Assembly: GCA_040374085.1 (NCBI GenBank)
Contig: JBEIVB010000016.1
Span: 1 to 35,674 of the forward strand
Direction: 5' to 3'
DNA length: 35,674 nt
Origin: JBEIVB01 sp040374085
GTDB taxonomy: Bacteria > Bacteroidota > Bacteroidia > UBA4408
The notes under the pieces were generated by a model that saw only the letters and a program-made list of their open reading frames with translations, was not told the origin of the DNA and searched no databases. The position numbers and the translations under genes were made by a program. Each line of letters opens with the position of its first letter. Within the stretch, counting starts at the first letter, position 1. Below are positions 1 through 6,824 of the stretch, one piece after another.

Positions 1-1668
1 CTTTGGAACATACGACATCTTTGTTCCATGATCAGAAGTTATGATCTTTTCGCCATCGAGGATTAAGATGGGCGGATTTTTGAGTATGGCGCGTGCAATT
101 GAAATGCGTTGACGTTGCCCTCCAGATAATTTTCCTCCCCGGTCTCCTACCACGGTTTGATAACCATGCTCGGTAGCCATAATAAAGTCATGTGCATTGG
201 CGATGCGCGCAGCACGAATGACTTCCTCCTCGGTAGCCTCTGGATTGGCGAAGGAGATGTTTTGAAAAATGGTGTCGTTGAAAAGCATGGCTTCTTGCGA
301 AACAATACCCATGAGGTTCCGAAGCCGATCGATCTTTATGTTGCGGATGTCCTCACCGTCAAGGGTAATGCTTCCTTCGGTAACATCGTAAAACCGGGGC
401 AATAAATCGGCAAAGGTGGATTTTCCGCTCCCCGATTGACCCACCAAAGCAATGGTTTTTCCTTTTGGAATGCTTGCGTTGATTTCACGCAGCGCATAGC
501 CTTGATCGCCTCTGGAATAGGCGAAGGAAACATTTTTGTATTCAATGCTGCGTTCGAATTGTTGAAGGGCAACCGGGTTTTCTCTGTTGCGTATGGTTTC
601 CTCCGCATCCAAAATGCGATAAATTCGATCGCCCGAGGCTATGCCCCTTTGTATGTTATAAAATGCCGTAGTTAAAGCCCTTGCCGGAGGAATAATCTGA
701 GAAAATATGATGATGTAAGTGATGAACAAGGAAGGTGGTAGTTCATTGTCGTGACGTAAAACCAGCTGACCTCCCACCAGCATCACCACTACCAATACCA
801 GGGTGCCCAACATTTCGCTCATCGGAGAAGAAAGGTCGATTTTTCTTCCCATCCGAATCATGGTTTGCGTGTATTGGCTGTTTTGGCTGTGAAAGCGTTC
901 TCCTGCCCTAACCTCGCCGTTGAAGCCCTTAATTATGCGCAGGCCCGAAAGGGTTTCTTCTAAGGTGCTCATCACCGTACCCAACTGCTCACGGCTGCGG
1001 TTGGTGGTGCGCTTTAAACTCTTACCTACCCGCGCTATGATGAAGCCCGCAATCGGAAACAACACCGCAACAAACAGCGTCAGATGAGGACTCATCACCA
1101 CCAGTGTGCCCAAATAGATGAGGACGGCAAATGGGTCGCGGAACATGACTTCCAATGCCGACATTATGCTCCACTCAATTTCGTGCACATCAGAGGTCAT
1201 GCGCGAAAGAATATCGCCTTTGCGTTCTTCCGAAAAGTAGGAGAGGGGAAGACGCAGAACTTTTTCATACAACCCCTGGCGAATATCTTTTACTACATGG
1301 TTCCGCAACGGGCCCAGAAAAAACAAAGCCAGATAGCGGAAAAGATTTTTTAAGAAAAACAAAACCACCACAAGGCTGCAGATCAGGATTAAGGCATCTA
1401 CTTTGCCGTGCTCTACGATGTAACGGGTTAAGTAATAATAGAAATTGTCTATAATGCTTCCCATACTGAAAGAGAAGTCGGGTGCACCCTTCGCCAGACG
1501 CTCGGAGTAGGTTCCCTCTGCTTTCAAAAACAGCAGGTCCAAAAATGGCGCCACCATGGTAAGTGAAAACAAGGAAAACGAAACGTACAACACATTAAAC
1601 ACCGCGTTTAAAGCTGCATAGGCCGGATAGGGCTTAATGAATCGAAGTATTCTCCAGAAGGTTTTCAA
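1..1668 (-). CDS. ABC exporter, fused permease-ATPase (partial, C-terminus outside window)
   Basis: This is a half-size ABC exporter of the MsbA/multidrug type. The N-terminal part, about residues 15-330, is a hydrophobic transmembrane domain. The nucleotide-binding domain follows, with Walker A GQSGSGKST, a Q-loop (IVSQEAMLF) and the signature LSGGQRQR. The start is TTG at 1668-1666 (protein begins MKTFWRILRF). It lies 16 nt after an exact TATCTTTG promoter box, and an in-frame TGA sits a little further upstream. Such proteins export lipids or drugs across the inner membrane; the substrate cannot be told, so no symbol is given. Oddity: the strand reads ILILD up to residue 538, but then GEKIITSDHGTK instead of the expected EATSALD. 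The catalytic Glu, D-loop and H-loop are therefore not seen. The gene runs off the window with no stop codon. Confidence 0.88.
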   Translation of the reverse strand, partial: MKTFWRILRFIKPYPAYAALNAVFNVLYVSFSLFSLTMVAPFLDLLFLKAEGTYSERLAKGAPDFSFSMGSIIDNFYYYLTRYIVEHGKVDALILICSLVVVLFFLKNLFRYLALFFLGPLRNHVVKDIRQGLYEKVLRLPLSYFSEERKGDILSRMTSDVHEIEWSIMSALEVMFRDPFAVLIYLGTLVVMSPHLTLFVAVLFPIAGFIIARVGKSLKRTTNRSREQLGTVMSTLEETLSGLRIIKGFNGEVRAGERFHSQNSQYTQTMIRMGRKIDLSSPMSEMLGTLVLVVVMLVGGQLVLRHDNELPPSLFITYIIIFSQIIPPARALTTAFYNIQRGIASGDRIYRILDAEETIRNRENPVALQQFERSIEYKNVSFAYSRGDQGYALREINASIPKGKTIALVGQSGSGKSTFADLLPRFYDVTEGSITLDGEDIRNIKIDRLRNLMGIVSQEAMLFNDTIFQNISFANPEATEEEVIRAARIANAHDFIMATEHGYQTVVGDRGGKLSGGQRQRISIARAILKNPPILILDGEKIITSDHGTKMSYVPK

Positions 1669-1684
1669 ATGATGACTTTGTCGC

Positions 1685-1692
1685 CAAAGATA
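1685..1692 (-). promoter_or_regulatory. -7 promoter box for the ABC exporter
   Basis: The minus strand reads TATCTTTG, an exact TAnnTTTG match, 16 nt before the TTG start of the ABC exporter. It faces the opposite-strand box at 1719-1726, so the 62-nt gap holds divergent promoters. No convincing -33 element was identified. Confidence 0.6.
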
Positions 1693-1718
1693 GGCAATGG
1701 GCTTTCAAAGGGATTTTG

Positions 1719-1726
1719 TAAGTTTG
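1719..1726 (+). promoter_or_regulatory. -7 promoter box for the T9SS cargo gene
   Basis: TAAGTTTG is an exact TAnnTTTG match. Only 4 nt separate it from the ATG at 1731, so the transcript probably begins at or next to the start codon (inference). Confidence 0.6.
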
Positions 1727-1730
1727 CTAA

Positions 1731-2984
1731 ATGAAAAAAGTTCTACTGGGTGTTTTCTTTTTGCCCCTATTCTTCAACCTATCGTCAAAGGCGCAGATCA
1801 TAGGTAGTGACTTTTTGGTGCGTCTCAGGATCATTCAAGGCATTGATTCCGCTGAGGCTGCCATCTTGTTCAATCCGCTGGCAACCGATGGTTTCGATTT
1901 CGATTTTGATGCCCCGTATATGCCCGGTTCAACCGTAAACATTGCCTCCAGAATCGGTACTCAAAACATAGGAATAAATGTTTTGGGCGCTTTTAATGCT
2001 GAAAAGATTGTCCCTCTTATGGTTTCTCCGGCTTCGTCCGGAACCATAAAAATTCGTGCGGTTGATCTGCAAGGGTGGTTTGGAAATGCCACGCTGGAGC
2101 TTCAGGATTTAACCACAGGAGTCAATCATAACCTCAGAACTCAAAGCACTTATCAAGTATCTCTTCCTGCCGGAAACAACACCACTCGCTTCAAGCTGCG
2201 CATGAAGCCCCCAGTCAATGCCTATGGTGTTCTGGGTGGATGTCAAGGGCAAGCGAATTACATCTATGTAGAAAATTATTCCGGAGTTAATGCAAACTAC
2301 ACCTTGTTTGCATTCAATTCCACGGTTCTCTCCAGTGGACCGATCAACAACGGTTCAGTTGTTCTGGGTCCTTTCCCTTCAGGCGGCTATCAGGTTAACA
2401 TTTCCACCGGCTCTTTGACTTACCCCATTCAGTTAAACCTTCCATTGCCTTCTTTTGCCGCGCGTGCCAATCTTTTTGCTTTGGATACGCTAGTCGATGT
2501 TGCAAACAATTTTCCCATCACGTTTAGAGCAGGAAACACTGGTCTTTCGGCGGATGATTCTTTGATTTGGAATTTTGGTGACGGTACTCCCAATCTTTAC
2601 AGTTATTGGTTCGATAGCATTCAGTTTCATCAGTACTCCAACGTTGGTATTTATTTCCCCTACGTGATTGCAAAAAATAGCCAATGCGCTGATACCGCAT
2701 CAAGACGTGTACAGATATTTTCCATTACCGATGTGGCTGCTTTAAGTTCCTCGAAACTCCAAATAGAATTTCGTGATAACGGACTTTGGGTTAACATGCC
2801 TTACAAAAAAACCGAGGTCTACCTTTATTTGACCGATGTGTTGGGAAAAGCCGTTGGGGAGCCAACCCGAATTCAAGCGGGGAAACAGTTTATTCCCACT
2901 CCCGGACAGCTCGCCCGAGGCCTTTATTTAGCCCGTATAGAAGGTTTAGACGAGGCGGTCTCGCTCAAATTTCTTCAGCCCTGA
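1731..2984 (+). CDS. Secreted PKD-domain protein with T9SS C-terminal sorting signature
   Basis: A 417-residue protein with a signal peptide (MKKVLLGVFFLPLFF, cleavage probably near SSKAQ). The central part is beta-rich and not recognised. Around residues 270-335 there is a PKD-like fold with the hallmark WNFGDGTPN. The last 70 residues look like a type A T9SS sorting domain: a strand (TEVYLYLTDVLGKAV), a turn, then GQLARGLYLARIEG and a final strand ending KFLQP. Known role of the family: the Sec system exports the protein, the type IX system carries it across the outer membrane, and the C-terminal domain is removed or anchored. The cargo function is unknown; adhesion or matrix roles are common for PKD proteins. 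Its last 10 nt overlap the convergent gldA gene. Confidence 0.8.
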   Translation: MKKVLLGVFFLPLFFNLSSKAQIIGSDFLVRLRIIQGIDSAEAAILFNPLATDGFDFDFDAPYMPGSTVNIASRIGTQNIGINVLGAFNAEKIVPLMVSPASSGTIKIRAVDLQGWFGNATLELQDLTTGVNHNLRTQSTYQVSLPAGNNTTRFKLRMKPPVNAYGVLGGCQGQANYIYVENYSGVNANYTLFAFNSTVLSSGPINNGSVVLGPFPSGGYQVNISTGSLTYPIQLNLPLPSFAARANLFALDTLVDVANNFPITFRAGNTGLSADDSLIWNFGDGTPNLYSYWFDSIQFHQYSNVGIYFPYVIAKNSQCADTASRRVQIFSITDVAALSSSKLQIEFRDNGLWVNMPYKKTEVYLYLTDVLGKAVGEPTRIQAGKQFIPTPGQLARGLYLARIEGLDEAVSLKFLQP

Positions 2985-3910
2985 TTTGATTTTTCGGCTG
3001 CATTTCCGGTCAGGTTCTTGAACAATTGTTCAAGAGATTGCTCTTGTTTCTGCATTCCTATAATGATCCAGCCTTTTTTTTGGGTGAACAGACTTACGCG
3101 TTCACGAAAGTCGGGTTCTGAGGGCCCCTCTAAGACCCAATTGCTGGGATTGATTTGGTTGATTTCAATCTCTTTGCCCAATTCAATCCAATCGCTTTTT
3201 CGCACGTTGTTTTTCAGTTCAACAACAAGGGTAATGTTTTTCTTATCTGAGACATTCATCTTTTCAACGCTCCGATCGGCAACGAGTTTACCCTCTTTAA
3301 GAATGAGTACCCGTTGACAAATTGCCTCTACCTCTGGAAGGATATGGGTTGAAAACAATACCGTTTTCTCTTTACCGATCTCTTTGATAAGCGCTCTTAT
3401 TTCCACAAGTTGATTTGGATCGAGTCCGGTGGTGGGCTCGTCGAGGAGCAGTACCTCGGGCTTATGCAAAAGAGCTTGAGCAAGTCCTACTCTCTGTCGA
3501 TAACCCTTAGACAGTTGCCCGATTTTTTTGTGGCGCTCGGGTCCTAGACCCACCAGATCGATGATTTCATTGATGCGTTGTGGGCGCCCTTTTCGTATGC
3601 CGTGCAATCCAAGGCAGAACTCCAGAAATTCCACCACATACTGGTCTAAATAAAGTGGATTGTGCTCGGGGAGGTATCCAATACGACGTTTTACCTCTTT
3701 TTCATTTTCCGATACTGAAAATCCGCAAATCCAGGCTTCTCCGCCGCTCGGGGGTAGGTATCCCGTGAGGATCTTCAGCATGGTGCTTTTTCCGGCGCCA
3801 TTTGGCCCCAGAAAACCTACAACTTCCCCGGGCTTCAGAGCAAAGGATACCGATGACAGTGCCTTCTGGGCACCATACGTTTTGGTGATGTTTTCAACCT
3901 TTATCGACAC
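2975..3910 (-). CDS. gldA: Gliding-motility-associated ABC transporter ATP-binding protein GldA
   Basis: This 311-residue ABC ATPase has Walker A GPNGAGKST at residues 35-43, signature LSKGYRQRVGLAQALL, Walker B VLLLDEPTTGLD and switch H in FSTHILPEVE. The stretch YLPEHNPLYLDQYV is typical of GldA, the ATPase that works with GldF and GldG in Bacteroidetes gliding motility and T9SS-linked processes. Neither gldF nor gldG is in the window; gldA is often unlinked from them. I chose the GTG start at 3910-3908 (MSIKVENITKTYG). An upstream TTG in frame lies inside the -7 promoter box at 3932-3939 and cannot be transcribed as a start. The C-terminal 80 residues form the usual accessory domain. Assignment as GldA, rather than another GldA-like ATPase, is likely but not certain. 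Confidence 0.82.
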   Translation of the reverse strand: MSIKVENITKTYGAQKALSSVSFALKPGEVVGFLGPNGAGKSTMLKILTGYLPPSGGEAWICGFSVSENEKEVKRRIGYLPEHNPLYLDQYVVEFLEFCLGLHGIRKGRPQRINEIIDLVGLGPERHKKIGQLSKGYRQRVGLAQALLHKPEVLLLDEPTTGLDPNQLVEIRALIKEIGKEKTVLFSTHILPEVEAICQRVLILKEGKLVADRSVEKMNVSDKKNITLVVELKNNVRKSDWIELGKEIEINQINPSNWVLEGPSEPDFRERVSLFTQKKGWIIIGMQKQEQSLEQLFKNLTGNAAEKSNQG

Positions 3911-3931
3911 AACAGCAGCTTTTCTTTTCCA

Positions 3932-3939
3932 CAAATATA
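3932..3939 (-). promoter_or_regulatory. -7 promoter box for gldA
   Basis: The minus strand reads TATATTTG, an exact match, 21 nt before the GTG start at 3910. The box decides the start codon of gldA, because the in-frame TTG upstream lies within it. Confidence 0.6.
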
Positions 3940-3970
3940 AAGCCCTTAACCCTTGCGCGATGGGGTTCTT

Positions 3971-3978
3971 TATCTTTG
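3971..3978 (+). promoter_or_regulatory. -7 promoter box for the PurF-like gene
   Basis: TATCTTTG is an exact match lying 15 nt before the ATG at 3994. An in-frame TTG at 3976-3978 falls inside the box and is therefore not the start. It is divergent from the gldA box 31 nt away. Confidence 0.6.
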
Positions 3979-3993
3979 CGCCGAAACCGGCCC

Positions 3994-5898
3994 ATGAGCG
4001 ATCCTATACACCACGAATGCGGCATTGCCCTTGTTCGACTCCTGAAACCCTTGGAGCATTACGCTCAGCATTATCAAACCACCACCTATGGTTTGCAAAA
4101 GCTCTATCTCCTCCTCGAGAAGCAGCACAACCGCGGACAAGACGGTGCCGGAATCGCCAACATTAAGTTCGATACGCCGCCGGGGCAGCGCTACATAAGC
4201 CGTTACCGCAGCAACGAGCCTCAGGCGTTGAAAGCCGTTTTCGAAAAAATAAACAATCGATTTGATGCGGTTTCGAGAAGCAATCCCAACGCGCTGATGG
4301 ATCCTGCATGGATGAAACAAAACCTGCCGTTTACGGGAGAACTGTTTCTGGGGCACCTTCGTTACGGCACCTACGGAGGCAACAGCGTAGAGAGTTGCCA
4401 TCCTTTTTTGCGTCAAAACAATTGGAAAAGCCGAAACCTGGTGGTGGCAGGGAATTTTAACCTGACCAACGTAGACGAGCTTTTTCAGCATCTCGTGGAC
4501 CTAGGTCAGCATCCCAAAGAAAAATCCGATACCGTTACCGTAATGGAGCGCATCGGGCATTTTTTAGACCGAGAAAACGATCGACTGATGCAACACTATG
4601 CATCCGAAGGGCTCTCTTTGGAAGCTGCAACCGGGCAGGTGGCGCAGGATCTCGATCTGGTGAGGATCCTTCAAGATTCCAGTAAAAAATGGGACGGGGG
4701 TTATGTGATGGCAGGCTTACTGGGTCATGGCGACGCATTCGTTTTGCGCGATCCCAATGGTATACGTCCATGTTATTATTATATGGATGATGAGGTGCTG
4801 GTGGTAGCCTCGGAGCGGCCAGCCATTCAAACGGCGTTTAACCTCAAAGCAGATCAGGTTATGGAGTTGCCTCCGGGAGAAGCCATCATAAGCAAACGCA
4901 ACGGAATGCCTTTTACCGCGCGGGTGAATCCGGCTGCTGAAAAAACGGCTTGCTCCTTTGAACGCATCTATTTTTCTCGTGGCAGCGATGCCGATATCTA
5001 CCGTGAGCGAAAGGCACTTGGCGAGGAGTTGTGCGATTCCGTGCTTTCTGCCATTAAAAGCGACTGGAAAAACACGGTTTTCTCCTACATACCCAACACG
5101 GCAGAAACCGCCTTCCTTGGCCTGCTAAAGGGTATGGAAACCCGGTTGCTTTCCGAACAACTGAAACGTTTGGTTTCGCAGCCCAGCAAGCTTTCTGAGT
5201 TCGACTTGGGCGAGATTGTAGGGCAACGGTTGCGTGTAGAAAAGCTGGCCATAAAAGATGCCAAGCTGCGCACATTTATTACCAACGATCAGCAGCGCAA
5301 CGATTTGGTGGCACACGTGTACGACGTTACCTACGGCACGGTGCGCCCGGGAGTGGATCAGGTGGTGGTGGTAGACGATTCCATTGTTCGGGGAACCACG
5401 CTGAAGCAAAGCATCCTGCGCATGCTCGATCGCCTGGAGCCCAAAAAAATTGTGGTGGTTTCTTCGGCCCCGCAAATTCGATATCCCGATTGCTATGGCA
5501 TCGACATGGCCAAGTTGGGCGATTTTATTGCCTTTCAGGCCGTTGTTTCACTCGTGCAAAAACGAGGTATGCAGAACTTGTTGAAGGAAGTAGAACAACG
5601 CGCTCTTGCTGCATTGAATGCACCTTCGGGTACTCCAATTGAGAATGCGGTAAAGGCCCTTTATGCTCCGTTTTCGGATGCGGAAATCTGTGCTGAAATT
5701 GCCGCCCTTCTTACCCCACCCGACTTGAGTGCCCAAGTGGAGGTTGTGTTTCAAACCTTAGACGGTTTGCACAAGGCCTGCCCCAACCACAGCGGCGATT
5801 GGTATTTCTCTGGTAACTATCCTACTCCAGGCGGAATGCGCGTGGTAAACCGTGCGTTTTTGAATTACTGCCAAGGCAATGCCAAACGGGCGTATTGA
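3994..5898 (+). CDS. Amidophosphoribosyltransferase-family protein (long Bacteroidetes PurF-like form)
   Basis: This 634-residue class II glutamine amidotransferase plus phosphoribosyltransferase resembles PurF, which makes 5-phosphoribosylamine from PRPP and glutamine in the first step of purine synthesis. Visible features: candidate catalytic Cys9 after a short leader (HHECGIA), which would need propeptide removal as in B. subtilis PurF; NRGQDGAGI; RDPNGIRP; and the PRPP-binding loop VVVVDDSIVRGTT at residues 457-469. YPDCYGIDM near the end of that domain corresponds to the PurF YPxxYGID segment. At 634 residues it is well above the usual 470-510, with insertions and a C-terminal extension of about 100 residues after the PRTase fold. 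Long forms like this are found in Bacteroidetes, where they may coexist with a normal PurF. I leave the symbol empty because its equivalence to PurF is not shown. Confidence 0.85.
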   Translation: MSDPIHHECGIALVRLLKPLEHYAQHYQTTTYGLQKLYLLLEKQHNRGQDGAGIANIKFDTPPGQRYISRYRSNEPQALKAVFEKINNRFDAVSRSNPNALMDPAWMKQNLPFTGELFLGHLRYGTYGGNSVESCHPFLRQNNWKSRNLVVAGNFNLTNVDELFQHLVDLGQHPKEKSDTVTVMERIGHFLDRENDRLMQHYASEGLSLEAATGQVAQDLDLVRILQDSSKKWDGGYVMAGLLGHGDAFVLRDPNGIRPCYYYMDDEVLVVASERPAIQTAFNLKADQVMELPPGEAIISKRNGMPFTARVNPAAEKTACSFERIYFSRGSDADIYRERKALGEELCDSVLSAIKSDWKNTVFSYIPNTAETAFLGLLKGMETRLLSEQLKRLVSQPSKLSEFDLGEIVGQRLRVEKLAIKDAKLRTFITNDQQRNDLVAHVYDVTYGTVRPGVDQVVVVDDSIVRGTTLKQSILRMLDRLEPKKIVVVSSAPQIRYPDCYGIDMAKLGDFIAFQAVVSLVQKRGMQNLLKEVEQRALAALNAPSGTPIENAVKALYAPFSDAEICAEIAALLTPPDLSAQVEVVFQTLDGLHKACPNHSGDWYFSGNYPTPGGMRVVNRAFLNYCQGNAKRAY

Positions 5899-6819
5899 TC
5901 AAAAGTATAAAGGATGAAACCGCACATTTCCTCCTCGAAATTCCAGAGCTGGAAACGGAATTTTTATAAATCCTAAGGTGTTAAATACCCACCCCATTTT
6001 TCGTTTCAAACGAGGAGGAAGGTGTTGCAGATCAACGTCCAATGAGGCGTACCAAGCCCGCTCGCGAACAATCGATCGAACGTAATCTTGCATGTTGCCC
6101 TGAGCATCGGTCCAACGGTTCTCGCGAGCTCCAATCATGCCTCGCCCGCCATAGCCAATGGAAACACACATCCACCGCCACGATGCGCAGCGAGGTCCCA
6201 TAAAAGAAAACGGCGAAACACTAAGCCAATAAGTTTGGCCGGAATAGTCTTTGATGAGGCGCTCGGCAACGTTGCTGCCCAAAAGATTGGGCCTTAGGGG
6301 TGCCAGGTTGCTTCCGGTATAAGAAAAACGCATGCCAATTCTTTGCTCACCCCACAGTTTTTGCTGGCTAACGAAGAGTGCTGTTCCCAACAAGTTGGCG
6401 CTCATGTCGCTTACAGAAAATCCCCAGCCCGAGGAGAATCCATCCATGACCTCAACGGTGGTAAGAAAAGCCAAACCCAACGATCCACCGCCCCATAAAC
6501 TGCTGTTTTCGCTCCATCCGGCCCAGCGCGCTAGACGATAGCCAAATACCCCGGTGTAATAAGCGGTAGCAGCGTGGCCAATTTTATCCATCTGCAACCA
6601 TTCGGCATGATCGTCGAAGAGGTGGAAACGCCCGGTGTTGTACCCCTTGTACCAGGTTTGATAGAGACCAACGTTTAAGGCCGCATAGGTGGCCGAGGTG
6701 CCGGCAATTACCCATGTTTTGCGCCTGGTGAGGCTATCGCTTTTAACTTGTGAAAATCCCACGTTGCTGAGGCACAACACCAAGGCTGTACAAAAAGCAA
6801 GGAGGGCTTTTCCCTTCAT
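5899..6819 (-). CDS. DUF2279-family envelope protein
   Basis: A 306-residue protein beginning MKGKALLAFCTALVLCLSNVGFSQ, a clear signal peptide. The body carries the DUF2279 signature: LYQTWYKGY, FHLFDDHAEWLQMDKIGHAATAYY, VEVMDGFSSGWGFSVSDMSANLLG, and YSGQTYWLSVSPFSF. The family is described as predicted periplasmic or lipoprotein-like; its function is unknown. This copy has no lipobox Cys and several amphipathic strands, so an outer-membrane location is possible. The start was chosen for the signal peptide; an upstream in-frame start would lie inside the preceding gene. Only 5 nt separate it from the end of the E1 dehydrogenase gene, so the two are likely co-transcribed, although no shared function is obvious. 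Its stop abuts the convergent PurF-like stop with no gap. Confidence 0.78.
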   Translation of the reverse strand: MKGKALLAFCTALVLCLSNVGFSQVKSDSLTRRKTWVIAGTSATYAALNVGLYQTWYKGYNTGRFHLFDDHAEWLQMDKIGHAATAYYTGVFGYRLARWAGWSENSSLWGGGSLGLAFLTTVEVMDGFSSGWGFSVSDMSANLLGTALFVSQQKLWGEQRIGMRFSYTGSNLAPLRPNLLGSNVAERLIKDYSGQTYWLSVSPFSFMGPRCASWRWMCVSIGYGGRGMIGARENRWTDAQGNMQDYVRSIVRERAWYASLDVDLQHLPPRLKRKMGWVFNTLGFIKIPFPALEFRGGNVRFHPLYF

Positions 6820-6824
6820 GGTGA

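Noticed and set aside
3911..3934. TTG start giving gldA eight extra residues
   Set aside because: That TTG lies inside the TATATTTG promoter box, and the conserved protein begins at the GTG at 3910.
3660..4166. 168-codon frame across gldA and the PurF-like start
   Set aside because: It overlaps two well-supported genes and their promoters; the translated product is a Pro/Ser/Arg-rich shadow.
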